This document shows positions 56,975 to 64,000 of a stretch of 64,000 nucleotides of DNA, piece by piece; within the stretch, counting starts at the first letter, position 1, and each line of letters begins with the position of its first letter. The position numbers and the translations under genes are program-made. Source of the stretch: Reinekea marina (GTDB lineage: Bacteria > Pseudomonadota > Gammaproteobacteria > Pseudomonadales > Natronospirillaceae); contig NZ_JAUFQI010000001.1 in NCBI RefSeq assembly GCF_030409715.1, positions 2,654,501 to 2,718,500 on the forward strand. Direction: 5' to 3'. The notes below the pieces were generated by a model. It was not told the origin of the DNA. It ran no database searches and was given only the letters and a program-made list of their open reading frames with translations.

Positions 56975-57778
56975 GTGAACATAAAAGATTTTTACTCTGC
57001 TCTTTGGCAAGACTACGTAAACATGACACCCCAGGCCGAGACAATTGCCAATGCTTTGCGCCAACGCGGTGAAGAAGTGTTGAACGATCATGTCGCATTC
57101 CGAACATTTAATATCGGTCCAATTACCATTAAAGATTTAGAGCCTTATCTTTTAGAATTAGGCTATACAAGGTACGAGCCTTATCATTTTGCGGCCAAAA
57201 AACTCGATGCCTATGGCTACACGCCACCCTCAAAAGATTTACCACGTGTATTTTTAAGCGAACTTAGGGTTGAAGAGCTCTCCGATACCGCTCAGAAAAT
57301 TGTCCACGATTTGGTGGTACAAATTGACGCCAAAGAAGTCAACGACCCGAGCATTTTTTGGCGCGGGCGCTTATGGCGAGCACCGAGTTACGAAGACTAC
57401 TTAACGTTAGCCGAAGAGAGTGAATATGCAGCATGGTTAAGCATCATTGGGCTAAGAGCCAATCATTTTACTATCAACGTAAATGCATTAATGCAAACCA
57501 CGGAAGTCGCTCAAGTGAACGATCTCGTTGAAGAGCTTGGCTTTCAAATTAATGAAAGTGGCGGGCGCATTAAGGGTAGCCCTTCTGTATTGCTTGAACA
57601 GAGCTCGACCATGGCATCTAAACAAGAATTTGAATTCTCAGATGGCCAGAAGCATGAAGTCACTACTTGTTACTACGAATTCGCAAAACGCTATTTTGAT
57701 GAAACGGGCGAATTGTATCAAGGCTTTGTCGCAGCGAGTGCAGATAAAATCTTTGAATCGACCGACATGAAAAAATAA
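56975..57778 (+). CDS. DUF1338 family protein (2-oxoadipate dioxygenase/decarboxylase-like)
   Basis: DUF1338 enzymes such as HglS convert 2-oxoadipate to D-2-hydroxyglutarate in lysine catabolism using Fe(II). Likely metal ligands are the histidine of NDHVAFRTF, the histidine of RANHFTINV and the glutamate of CYYEFAKR. At 267 residues this is the short form; HglS is about 460, so the substrate could differ. The start is GTG with GGAG about 8 bp upstream. Confidence 0.85.
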   Translation: MNIKDFYSALWQDYVNMTPQAETIANALRQRGEEVLNDHVAFRTFNIGPITIKDLEPYLLELGYTRYEPYHFAAKKLDAYGYTPPSKDLPRVFLSELRVEELSDTAQKIVHDLVVQIDAKEVNDPSIFWRGRLWRAPSYEDYLTLAEESEYAAWLSIIGLRANHFTINVNALMQTTEVAQVNDLVEELGFQINESGGRIKGSPSVLLEQSSTMASKQEFEFSDGQKHEVTTCYYEFAKRYFDETGELYQGFVAASADKIFESTDMKK

Positions 57779-57804
57779 CAATCTTACGATTGTTTCGGTA
57801 AACA

Positions 57805-57837
57805 CACTGCTCTAAACTCGATAGTTTTAGAGCAGTG
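57805..57837 (+). terminator. Hairpin after the DUF1338 gene
   Basis: CACTGCTCTAAACT (57805-57818) and AGTTTTAGAGCAGTG (57823-57837) pair over 14 bp with a CGAT loop and one bulged base. No strong T run follows, so it may be a weak terminator or an mRNA-end structure. Confidence 0.55.
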
Positions 57838-57846
57838 ATTAAACAA

Positions 57847-58215
57847 ATGACTTCACACAGCAATGCTATTGTATGGTTAGACATCCCCGTTTCTAATTTA
57901 CCGCGTGCCATATCGTTTTATCAGGCTGTATTAAATTTTGATCTCGTCTCGACACAATCGAACCCTGATATGGCAACGCTGATGAAGCAAGGCTCAACAA
58001 GTGGTCTTTCGCTGCTCAGCATACCGAATGTAACACCTACCCCAAACGCCATGCTGCCCTACTTTAATTGTGAAGGGCGATTAGAACAAGCCGTCAGTAT
58101 AGCAAAACTGGAAGGTGGAAAAGTATTACAGGCGATACATTCTATGGAACCTTTTGGCCATCGCGCAGTCTTACAAGATGTTGATGGCAATCGATTTGCT
58201 GTGCATTCTAGCTGA
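57847..58215 (+). CDS. VOC superfamily (glyoxalase/bleomycin-resistance fold) protein
   Basis: A 122-residue protein of two VOC half-domains. IVWLDIPVSNLPRAISFYQAVL opens the fold and FGHRAVLQDVDGNRFAVHS ends it. The substrate is not predictable. ATG at 57847 is used: the in-frame GTG at 57835 lies inside the hairpin at 57805-57837. Confidence 0.85.
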   Translation: MTSHSNAIVWLDIPVSNLPRAISFYQAVLNFDLVSTQSNPDMATLMKQGSTSGLSLLSIPNVTPTPNAMLPYFNCEGRLEQAVSIAKLEGGKVLQAIHSMEPFGHRAVLQDVDGNRFAVHSS

Positions 58216-58246
58216 CAAACTTTAATCTCTTAAGAGCGAAACCTCC

Positions 58247-58993
58247 ATGTGCTTAGCTGTTTTTTCTTGGCAACCTCAGTCACAGTACCCTCTTACCGTG
58301 GTCGCCAACCGCGATGAATTCAGAGCGCGACCAACACAAGCTATGCACTGGTGGTCGAATGAAATTCTTGCGGGTAAAGATTTACAGGCGGGCGGAACAT
58401 GGCTTGGACTAAATCGTCAAAATAAGTTCGCATTGTTGACGAATATACGCCCTGGATACATCGGCATGAAAAGAGAACTTAGCCGCGGCGAACTGGTAAC
58501 AAAATTTTTATCATCCGAATGCAGTATCGAGACTTTTCATGAAAGCATCACCCCCAAGATAAACGATTATGCTGGGTTCAATTTATTACTGTGTGATGGT
58601 AAACGCTTGTTTTGGTTTAGTTCGACGAATCCTTCTGGTCGTTTTTTAAACCCTGGAATATACGGGCTGAGCAATGACGCCTTAGACACACCTTGGCCAA
58701 AACTCAACGAGGCTAAACAACAGCTACATGATCAACTTCCCAAGGTGCAGAACACTCTCACGGCACACAGCGTTCTGTGTTCTACTGAACCTGCTCCGAA
58801 AGAACAACTGCCTAACACAGGCGTACCAATAGAATGGGAAGCTAAGCTTTCTTCGCAATGTATTTTAGGCGAAGAGTATGGCACCCGTTGCCGAAGCCAT
58901 ATCGTGCAAGATGCCACAGGGCTAACCCGAGTGTGCGAACAGCAAATTGATCTCAATGGGAATATCACACATACGAATCAATGGGCGTTTTAG
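58247..58993 (+). CDS. NRDE family protein (TANGO2-like)
   Basis: The 248 residues carry the family name motif in VVANRDEFRARPT and begin MCLAVFSW with a conserved Cys2. GTWLGLNRQNKFALLTNIR is also typical. Bacterial members have no settled function; eukaryotic TANGO2 is linked to lipid and haem homeostasis. It converges on the nitrilase gene with 1 bp between the two stops. Confidence 0.9.
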   Translation: MCLAVFSWQPQSQYPLTVVANRDEFRARPTQAMHWWSNEILAGKDLQAGGTWLGLNRQNKFALLTNIRPGYIGMKRELSRGELVTKFLSSECSIETFHESITPKINDYAGFNLLLCDGKRLFWFSSTNPSGRFLNPGIYGLSNDALDTPWPKLNEAKQQLHDQLPKVQNTLTAHSVLCSTEPAPKEQLPNTGVPIEWEAKLSSQCILGEEYGTRCRSHIVQDATGLTRVCEQQIDLNGNITHTNQWAF

Positions 58994-58994
58994 A

Positions 58995-59801
58995 TCACGA
59001 AAGGCGCCGGTGCTGGTTTACAGGAACGGCGCTGCGAAACTCCGACACTTCTGAGAAATCAACCTCAACAATCAAAGCGTCAACATCTTCAACCAGTGTG
59101 TCTACCGTTCCATTAGGGTGAACCAATTGGCTGTGCCCCCATGTTTGTCGTTTTTCATCGTGTTGCCCAGTTTGATTGACACCGGCCACAAAATATCCGT
59201 TTTCAATCGCACGCGCTTTAATCAACGCGTCCCAGTGCATTTTGCCGGTTTTATAGGTAAATGCTGAGGGTAAAAGAACCAATTCAGCCCCTTGATCATT
59301 TAAAGACCTAAACACTTCTGGAAAACGAAGATCGTAACAAACAGCCAAACCTAAACGCCCCCAAGGTGAATCAAAAACTACCGGTTCACGGCCATAAGAA
59401 TAGCTATCAGATTCTTTGTAACTTCCTTGTGTATCCCCTACCGTTGCATCAAACAAATGTATTTTATCGTAGAAGGTTATGAGCTCGCCTTGATCATCAA
59501 CGACATGGCAACGCGCTTTTGGTCTTTCTCCATCTTGGGCATCTACCGGCACGGTTCCGGCAACGATCCACACACCATGTTCTTTCGCCAGTGAACGAAT
59601 TATTCTCCCGACTGGTCCGTTAAAGTGTGTCTCGAGCGCAGCAAGCTCTGTCGTATCCGATACGCCAAACTGAGCAAACATTTCAGGTAAAACCAATAAG
59701 TTACAACGATGACTGGAAGCCTGCTGTGCAAACTCTTGAACAGCTGCAAGGTTTGCGTGAATATCTTTTACACTGGTCATCTGTGCTAAAAGCATCTTCA
59801 T
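58995..59801 (-). CDS. Carbon-nitrogen hydrolase (Nit/YbeM-type omega-amidase)
   Basis: The nitrilase catalytic triad is visible: E40 (LVLPEMF), K113 (FYDKIHLFD) and C155 (AVCYDLRFPEVF). The 268 residues fit Nit2/deaminated-glutathione amidase-like enzymes. This subgroup often lies next to yhdP and rng in gammaproteobacteria. It starts 9 bp after the yhdP stop. Confidence 0.92.
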   Translation of the reverse strand: MKMLLAQMTSVKDIHANLAAVQEFAQQASSHRCNLLVLPEMFAQFGVSDTTELAALETHFNGPVGRIIRSLAKEHGVWIVAGTVPVDAQDGERPKARCHVVDDQGELITFYDKIHLFDATVGDTQGSYKESDSYSYGREPVVFDSPWGRLGLAVCYDLRFPEVFRSLNDQGAELVLLPSAFTYKTGKMHWDALIKARAIENGYFVAGVNQTGQHDEKRQTWGHSQLVHPNGTVDTLVEDVDALIVEVDFSEVSEFRSAVPVNQHRRLS

Positions 59802-59810
59802 AGTTATCTC

Positions 59811-62800
59811 CTATGGATTCGCGGTTGAAGGAACCACACTCTTTAGACGATCCGTAACCGTCTGGTCTTCATTGCCTAACTGACTGTCGAATACGCGATA
59901 AAACTTAATAATTGGCTCTTCAAATGACCCTGTAATGTGCATACGAGCGGAACTGATTTTTTTTAGCTCGTTGTTAAATACTCGCTCAGTTACATAAATT
60001 GCCGCCGCTGCTTGAGGGGAAACACCTGCTAATAATGCCACCAGCGGAAAAGTGCTCGACAACGGTACCGTTAACACCATATCGATATCAATAACATTGG
60101 CGAGCAAGTCCGCATCTCCACTGAATTGAAAATTGGTGGAAGCGCCATCAATTACTAAACCTTCGCCAACTCGAGCAAACCCTCGGTCAAACAGCAATTC
60201 GCCTTCAATGGTATCGAAGGTAATGCCGCTCGAAAGAAGATCTGAGAAATCTAAAGCAATACGCTGCAAAACACGGGTGAAATTTAACAACCCAATTAAT
60301 TTTATTCCCTCATACTCTTCGACTTTTAAAATAGCCCCTTTGGTAAGGGCTAAATTTATTTTCCCTTGCACTCGTTTGAAATCGAAAAACGCAGGCGAAC
60401 CTAACCAATTCAGAGATACATTAAACAGCCCATCTCTACTGGTCAGCACGGGGGCATACTCCCACTCATTTAAAACGGTTAATACATCACCCGTTATAAT
60501 GTTGCCACTAAAGTCAGTAAAGTGCTCTTCGTCTTCGTGTCGCCAAACCATATCACCTGTGAGCGTAGCACCCGGCATATTCCCGACTATCGAGTTTACC
60601 GAAAGGGAATGACCCGTAGAAGTTAAGGTAGCGCGCCAGTCTCCCATGTCTTGTTCGTTCCAAACTAAGTTTTTAATTTGAATTTCCATATTTGGAACGT
60701 CAGATGGTAGATATTCAGTTAATGGGTCTTGCTCTTCAAGCCAAGGAAGTTCAGGTTCTTCCGTTTCTATGGACAACCACTCAATATCAGCGAACATTGA
60801 ATCGTCACTGTGGGGAACAAGCACGTTCCCGACACCTTCATCTGCTTCGAACTCAATAAGCCAAGCATCGTTATTTCGCAATAGCTGAACAGCCGCCTGA
60901 GACCAATCGCGACCTAAATAAGAGCCTAAATTTACATTCACATTAATTTCTTTCAATTTTGATTCAAAACTAGGTCCTTGAGCCGATTCAGTTGCTTTTA
61001 CTGAATAAATTGACCTCATGTTTTGAATCGTTTGCCACCAAGCTTGTCCGTCAATATAGTGAGCTTGAACATCAATAAACACCCCTTCTTCTGGGTGCAC
61101 TTTTAAAGCTTGACCTACGGAGAAACTGGCTCGCGTAATTTCGTTATCAGAACTTAATTCTAGAAGCCCTTGGAGTCTATCTTCAATATCAACATGTACT
61201 GATTTTTCATTTTCGTTATTGATATTAATATCAAAAACGACCGGCCAAGCGTCGTCGCTTTGCTTATTCAACGGAATGGGGAGGTTAAATTCCGGCCCTA
61301 TAAAATCACTATTAACGGTTATTCTTACAAAATCGTCATAAATCTTTATATCCGTTTGGTGAGCAACCGATTCACTAAACCCTTTGAGGTAAGGATCATT
61401 AAAGTACTCCCCCCAAAATGCTAAAGGGGTTTCTCCACTCGCTTCAATCGAAACTAACTGACGGTTGTCTGATAAATCTCGACTTAATGATAGCTTTTGT
61501 ATAACACCAGCATGTAAAGCCTCAATATTTTTGGCCTCAAATCCAAGCTTATTATTGAACTGTAGCAACCCGTTAATTTCTGATAGCTCTAACCCTAAAT
61601 CCACCAGCTTAAGTTCAGCTGATAGAACATCGGACAGCGAAGTGACATTCAACTCATTGGGCTTATTTAAATTTACCTCGAGAGACACTTCACTGTGAAC
61701 ATTCCCGGTGGCCTGCCAATCATTAATGACGGCTGGTGCAACCGGTTGAAGCGCACCGGTTTTAAACAGCCGTAGGTATTCAAAGGCGTCGCCCTCAACA
61801 CCAAAATCAGCTTGAAGGTCACCTTTGGAGAAGTCTAATGACAAATCACCGCGTGAAATATTTAGGGCTTCGTACTGCGCTGAATTTATCTCAAGATTCA
61901 GTGATTCTTGATTAATACTGAGCTGACTCTGATGCACTGTCAGTGGCGACCAACCCTCTAAGAACGAGAGCGTTGCAGAATTAACAGAGGCCACTAAATC
62001 AAAGTGTGATTTACGAGATTCTTTTTCGCCTCGGCTAAAATAGCCGAATTCAGCTTCTGTTGCACTTCCACTTAAAAAACTGTCTAAAACATAACGACTA
62101 GCACTGTCAGGTATGAGTTTACTGCTGGCAACATACTTCACCCACTCGTTATTGATCTCTGGCGCACCCAAAACTAGTCCTAAGCTGTTTTCATAACCTT
62201 CATTTTTCATAGCCTGGTTTTTTAACGAAGCAAACCACTGCACATTTAAAGGTAATTTTGAATCGTTTAAGTGCTGAATGTTTGCACTGTGCTCCCCTTC
62301 TAGCAAAACACCTACCCCTTCCACGATGCGCCAATCAACGATCGATTTTTCTATCGAAGCTAATAGTGAATCATCATTGAATACTGGATATCGGAATCGA
62401 GACTCCGAAGGGTTTAGCATTATTTGACCTTGGAGGTTATCTACCGTAACAGTGCCTGATAAATTATCTAACCCTGGGACACCCATATAAGCATTGACTC
62501 GGGTATTACTAAAGGTGCTGGATATTTTTAAACGTTGAGCTTCACCAAACTGGTAGTGAGCCATGCCTTTATGAATATCGCCTTGCAGCCCTAAATTGCC
62601 CCAAAAATCGGACGTATCATTCATTGCAAGCCATGCGCCGACCAACGAAGCCGAGAGTTGACTCCAAGTTACTCGGTACTCTTCTGGTAAAATGTCTAGC
62701 GTCAGTTCAGTACCATTGATGGCCAAATCATTCACGGAATAGGTATCGACGATGGATTTAGCAAAAAAGCCGTTCCTGGTTTTCTCTAAAACCGTTGTCG

Positions 62801-63665
62801 ATTTAACATCGGTCAGTTTTAGTGGTTTCGCTTTGCCTTCCACGGTGAGTACTTCAATCATCGAGCGCGCCGTCAGTGATCGCCATTGGGTGCCATTAAA
62901 ATTTAACCAATACTCTCCTGACGCTTTTGCTTCACTGACCATCGACGCTGATTTATTCAGCCAAGGGGCGAAATCAATTGCGCCATGTTTGACATAAATG
63001 CTATTTAAATTGGGATTATTTTGATGAAATTCGGCTTGTAGCTCAACAGGAACCGTTAATTGTGAATATTCAATTTGAGCGTCGGCCGTTAAGGAGTTAT
63101 GCCCCTCGTAACCGGAGAGTTCACCTTTGTTTAAGGTTAAATTGAATGAAGGTAACTCTAAAGGAGAGATTTTTAACGATGAGGCTATAAATTGAATATT
63201 TTGCTGTCTTTGCAGCAACTTCAGTAACTTATCGAAACTAAACGCTGGCCGCTCGGCTTGCTGAGACCCTTTCAACCCAATTAATTGCCACCCTTGCTCC
63301 GATTGTTTTAAGTGACCATGAAATTCACTTAGTTCAAATTTTAAGAACGAGAGACCACCGTGACTTAACGATTCAAAGACGCCAGGGGCCAGCACCATTT
63401 CTTTAATATCCAGAGATTCGCCGATGCTGATGTTCGTTAAGGTTACGATAGGACCAAACCGAGCCCACTCACCTTTAATGGAACCTATTTCAACTCGCTC
63501 TTGAAATTGCCCCGATAACCATTGTTCTATCGAAGTTTCATATCGTTCAATATAAGGAAAAAACTGACGACCTAATGCCAAGTAAACAGCAAATAGCAAA
63601 ACCCAGAAAACAAAAACTTTTAAGACGGCACTTTTAAGAGCTCGCCAAATAGAGCCAATGTTCAT
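59811..63665 (-). CDS. yhdP: YhdP family AsmA-like envelope protein
   Basis: YhdP is an inner-membrane-anchored bridge-like protein implicated with TamB and YdbH in phospholipid transport to the outer membrane. The 1284 residues have one N-terminal membrane helix (~16-31, VLKVFVFWVLLFAVYLAL). A long periplasmic beta-rich body follows, and the AsmA-like C-terminal part includes TIEGELLFDRGFARVGEGLVIDGAST. The length matches E. coli YhdP (1266). It lies downstream of rng, as usual. Confidence 0.95.
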   Translation of the reverse strand: MNIGSIWRALKSAVLKVFVFWVLLFAVYLALGRQFFPYIERYETSIEQWLSGQFQERVEIGSIKGEWARFGPIVTLTNISIGESLDIKEMVLAPGVFESLSHGGLSFLKFELSEFHGHLKQSEQGWQLIGLKGSQQAERPAFSFDKLLKLLQRQQNIQFIASSLKISPLELPSFNLTLNKGELSGYEGHNSLTADAQIEYSQLTVPVELQAEFHQNNPNLNSIYVKHGAIDFAPWLNKSASMVSEAKASGEYWLNFNGTQWRSLTARSMIEVLTVEGKAKPLKLTDVKSTTVLEKTRNGFFAKSIVDTYSVNDLAINGTELTLDILPEEYRVTWSQLSASLVGAWLAMNDTSDFWGNLGLQGDIHKGMAHYQFGEAQRLKISSTFSNTRVNAYMGVPGLDNLSGTVTVDNLQGQIMLNPSESRFRYPVFNDDSLLASIEKSIVDWRIVEGVGVLLEGEHSANIQHLNDSKLPLNVQWFASLKNQAMKNEGYENSLGLVLGAPEINNEWVKYVASSKLIPDSASRYVLDSFLSGSATEAEFGYFSRGEKESRKSHFDLVASVNSATLSFLEGWSPLTVHQSQLSINQESLNLEINSAQYEALNISRGDLSLDFSKGDLQADFGVEGDAFEYLRLFKTGALQPVAPAVINDWQATGNVHSEVSLEVNLNKPNELNVTSLSDVLSAELKLVDLGLELSEINGLLQFNNKLGFEAKNIEALHAGVIQKLSLSRDLSDNRQLVSIEASGETPLAFWGEYFNDPYLKGFSESVAHQTDIKIYDDFVRITVNSDFIGPEFNLPIPLNKQSDDAWPVVFDININNENEKSVHVDIEDRLQGLLELSSDNEITRASFSVGQALKVHPEEGVFIDVQAHYIDGQAWWQTIQNMRSIYSVKATESAQGPSFESKLKEINVNVNLGSYLGRDWSQAAVQLLRNNDAWLIEFEADEGVGNVLVPHSDDSMFADIEWLSIETEEPELPWLEEQDPLTEYLPSDVPNMEIQIKNLVWNEQDMGDWRATLTSTGHSLSVNSIVGNMPGATLTGDMVWRHEDEEHFTDFSGNIITGDVLTVLNEWEYAPVLTSRDGLFNVSLNWLGSPAFFDFKRVQGKINLALTKGAILKVEEYEGIKLIGLLNFTRVLQRIALDFSDLLSSGITFDTIEGELLFDRGFARVGEGLVIDGASTNFQFSGDADLLANVIDIDMVLTVPLSSTFPLVALLAGVSPQAAAAIYVTERVFNNELKKISSARMHITGSFEEPIIKFYRVFDSQLGNEDQTVTDRLKSVVPSTANP

Positions 63666-63716
63666 TGCACGACTCTACGACTTTTCTGTGAGACTTTGCA
63701 CATGTCATTCCTGAAT

Positions 63717-64000
63717 CTACTGCAAAATAACATCAAACTGCTCTTGGCTATACATCGGCTCTACTTGGAATCGAATCGGCTTATTAATAAACTCTTCTAG
63801 ATCGGCCACATTGGAAGACTCTTCGTCTAGTAGCGTATCAATGACCTGTTGCGAAGCTAACACCAAATACTGTGCCGTATTGTAAGCGCGCTCTTCTCTT
63901 AATATTTCTCTAAACACTTCATAACACACGGTTTGTGCGGTTTTTAAGCGACCTCGCCCAGCACAAACATTGCAGTGCTCGGTTAACACGTGCTCTAGGC
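63717..64000 (-). CDS. rng: Ribonuclease G, C-terminal fragment cut by the window edge
   Basis: The frame is open to the right edge and ends at 63717. The visible 94 residues begin LEHVLTEHCNVCAGRG, with the two zinc-link cysteines (CxxC), then KTAQTVCYEVFREILR, both typical of RNase G/E. RNase G matures the 16S rRNA 5' end. The N-terminal S1 domain is outside the window. It precedes yhdP on the same strand. Confidence 0.93.
   Translation of the reverse strand, partial: LEHVLTEHCNVCAGRGRLKTAQTVCYEVFREILREERAYNTAQYLVLASQQVIDTLLDEESSNVADLEEFINKPIRFQVEPMYSQEQFDVILQ

Overview
The window is chromosomal DNA from a gammaproteobacterium. The order rnc-era-recO-acpS, lepA-lepB, mucD-rseC-rseB-rseA-rpoE, nadB, sdhE/ygfX and ygfZ is the arrangement known from Pseudomonas, Marinobacter and Oceanospirillales. 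Moderate GC, an AcnD/PrpF-type methylcitrate operon and a HexR-controlled glycolytic block fit a marine heterotroph of the Oceanospirillales/Reinekea-Marinobacter kind; the genus is inference. Both ends cut genes: a BarA/GacS-like hybrid kinase on the left and RNase G on the right.

Layout. 1-13 kb: the tail of a hybrid histidine kinase, then a long minus-strand block for translation, ribosome and RNA maturation, secretion and envelope stress (acpS, recO, era, rnc, a DUF4845 gene, lepB, lepA, mucD, rseC, rseB, rseA, rpoE). A sigma-E type promoter can be read directly upstream of rpoE. 11.4-20.3 kb: nadB, ygfX/sdhE, ygfZ, an HDOD gene, and small metabolic or membrane genes including an ABC exporter paired with a beta-carbonic anhydrase. 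20.4-27 kb: the propionate operon GntR regulator-prpB-prpC-acnD-prpF, with palindromic operators at the regulator start. 27-34 kb: accessory material, namely a GNAT gene, a Rof-like gene, an S66 peptidase with a homopolymer frameshift, two unrecognised genes (one behind a Fur box), an array of structured repeats, tRNA-Pro and tRNA-Ser, a nitroreductase and a membrane adenylate cyclase. 34-39 kb: queF, a YadGH-type exporter, a kinase-like DUF4032 gene and an orphan MalK/UgpC ATPase. 39-54.4 kb: central carbon metabolism (malQ, eda, glk, hexR, pykA, aceE, aceF, pykF, gap) with five HexR-like boxes. 54.9-64 kb: galU, rarD, small enzyme genes, a nitrilase, yhdP and rng.

The most interesting structure is a family of five intergenic elements of 108-111 nt (29158, 30841, 31079, 31305 and 54663). 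Each has a nearly invariant 52-53 nt core that can form two small hairpins. The core is closed by a long basal stem whose sequence differs between loci while the pairing is kept. Every wobble pair in the stems is G.T on the plus strand and none is A.C, so the plus-strand transcript or single strand appears to be the folded form. The elements alternate with REP-like units that carry a GTAGGAGCG head and a GC-rich minisatellite. Other points of note are an absent pdxJ between recO and acpS, the frameshifted S66 peptidase, a decayed chemotaxis-receptor fragment, and both pyruvate kinase isozymes in one cluster.
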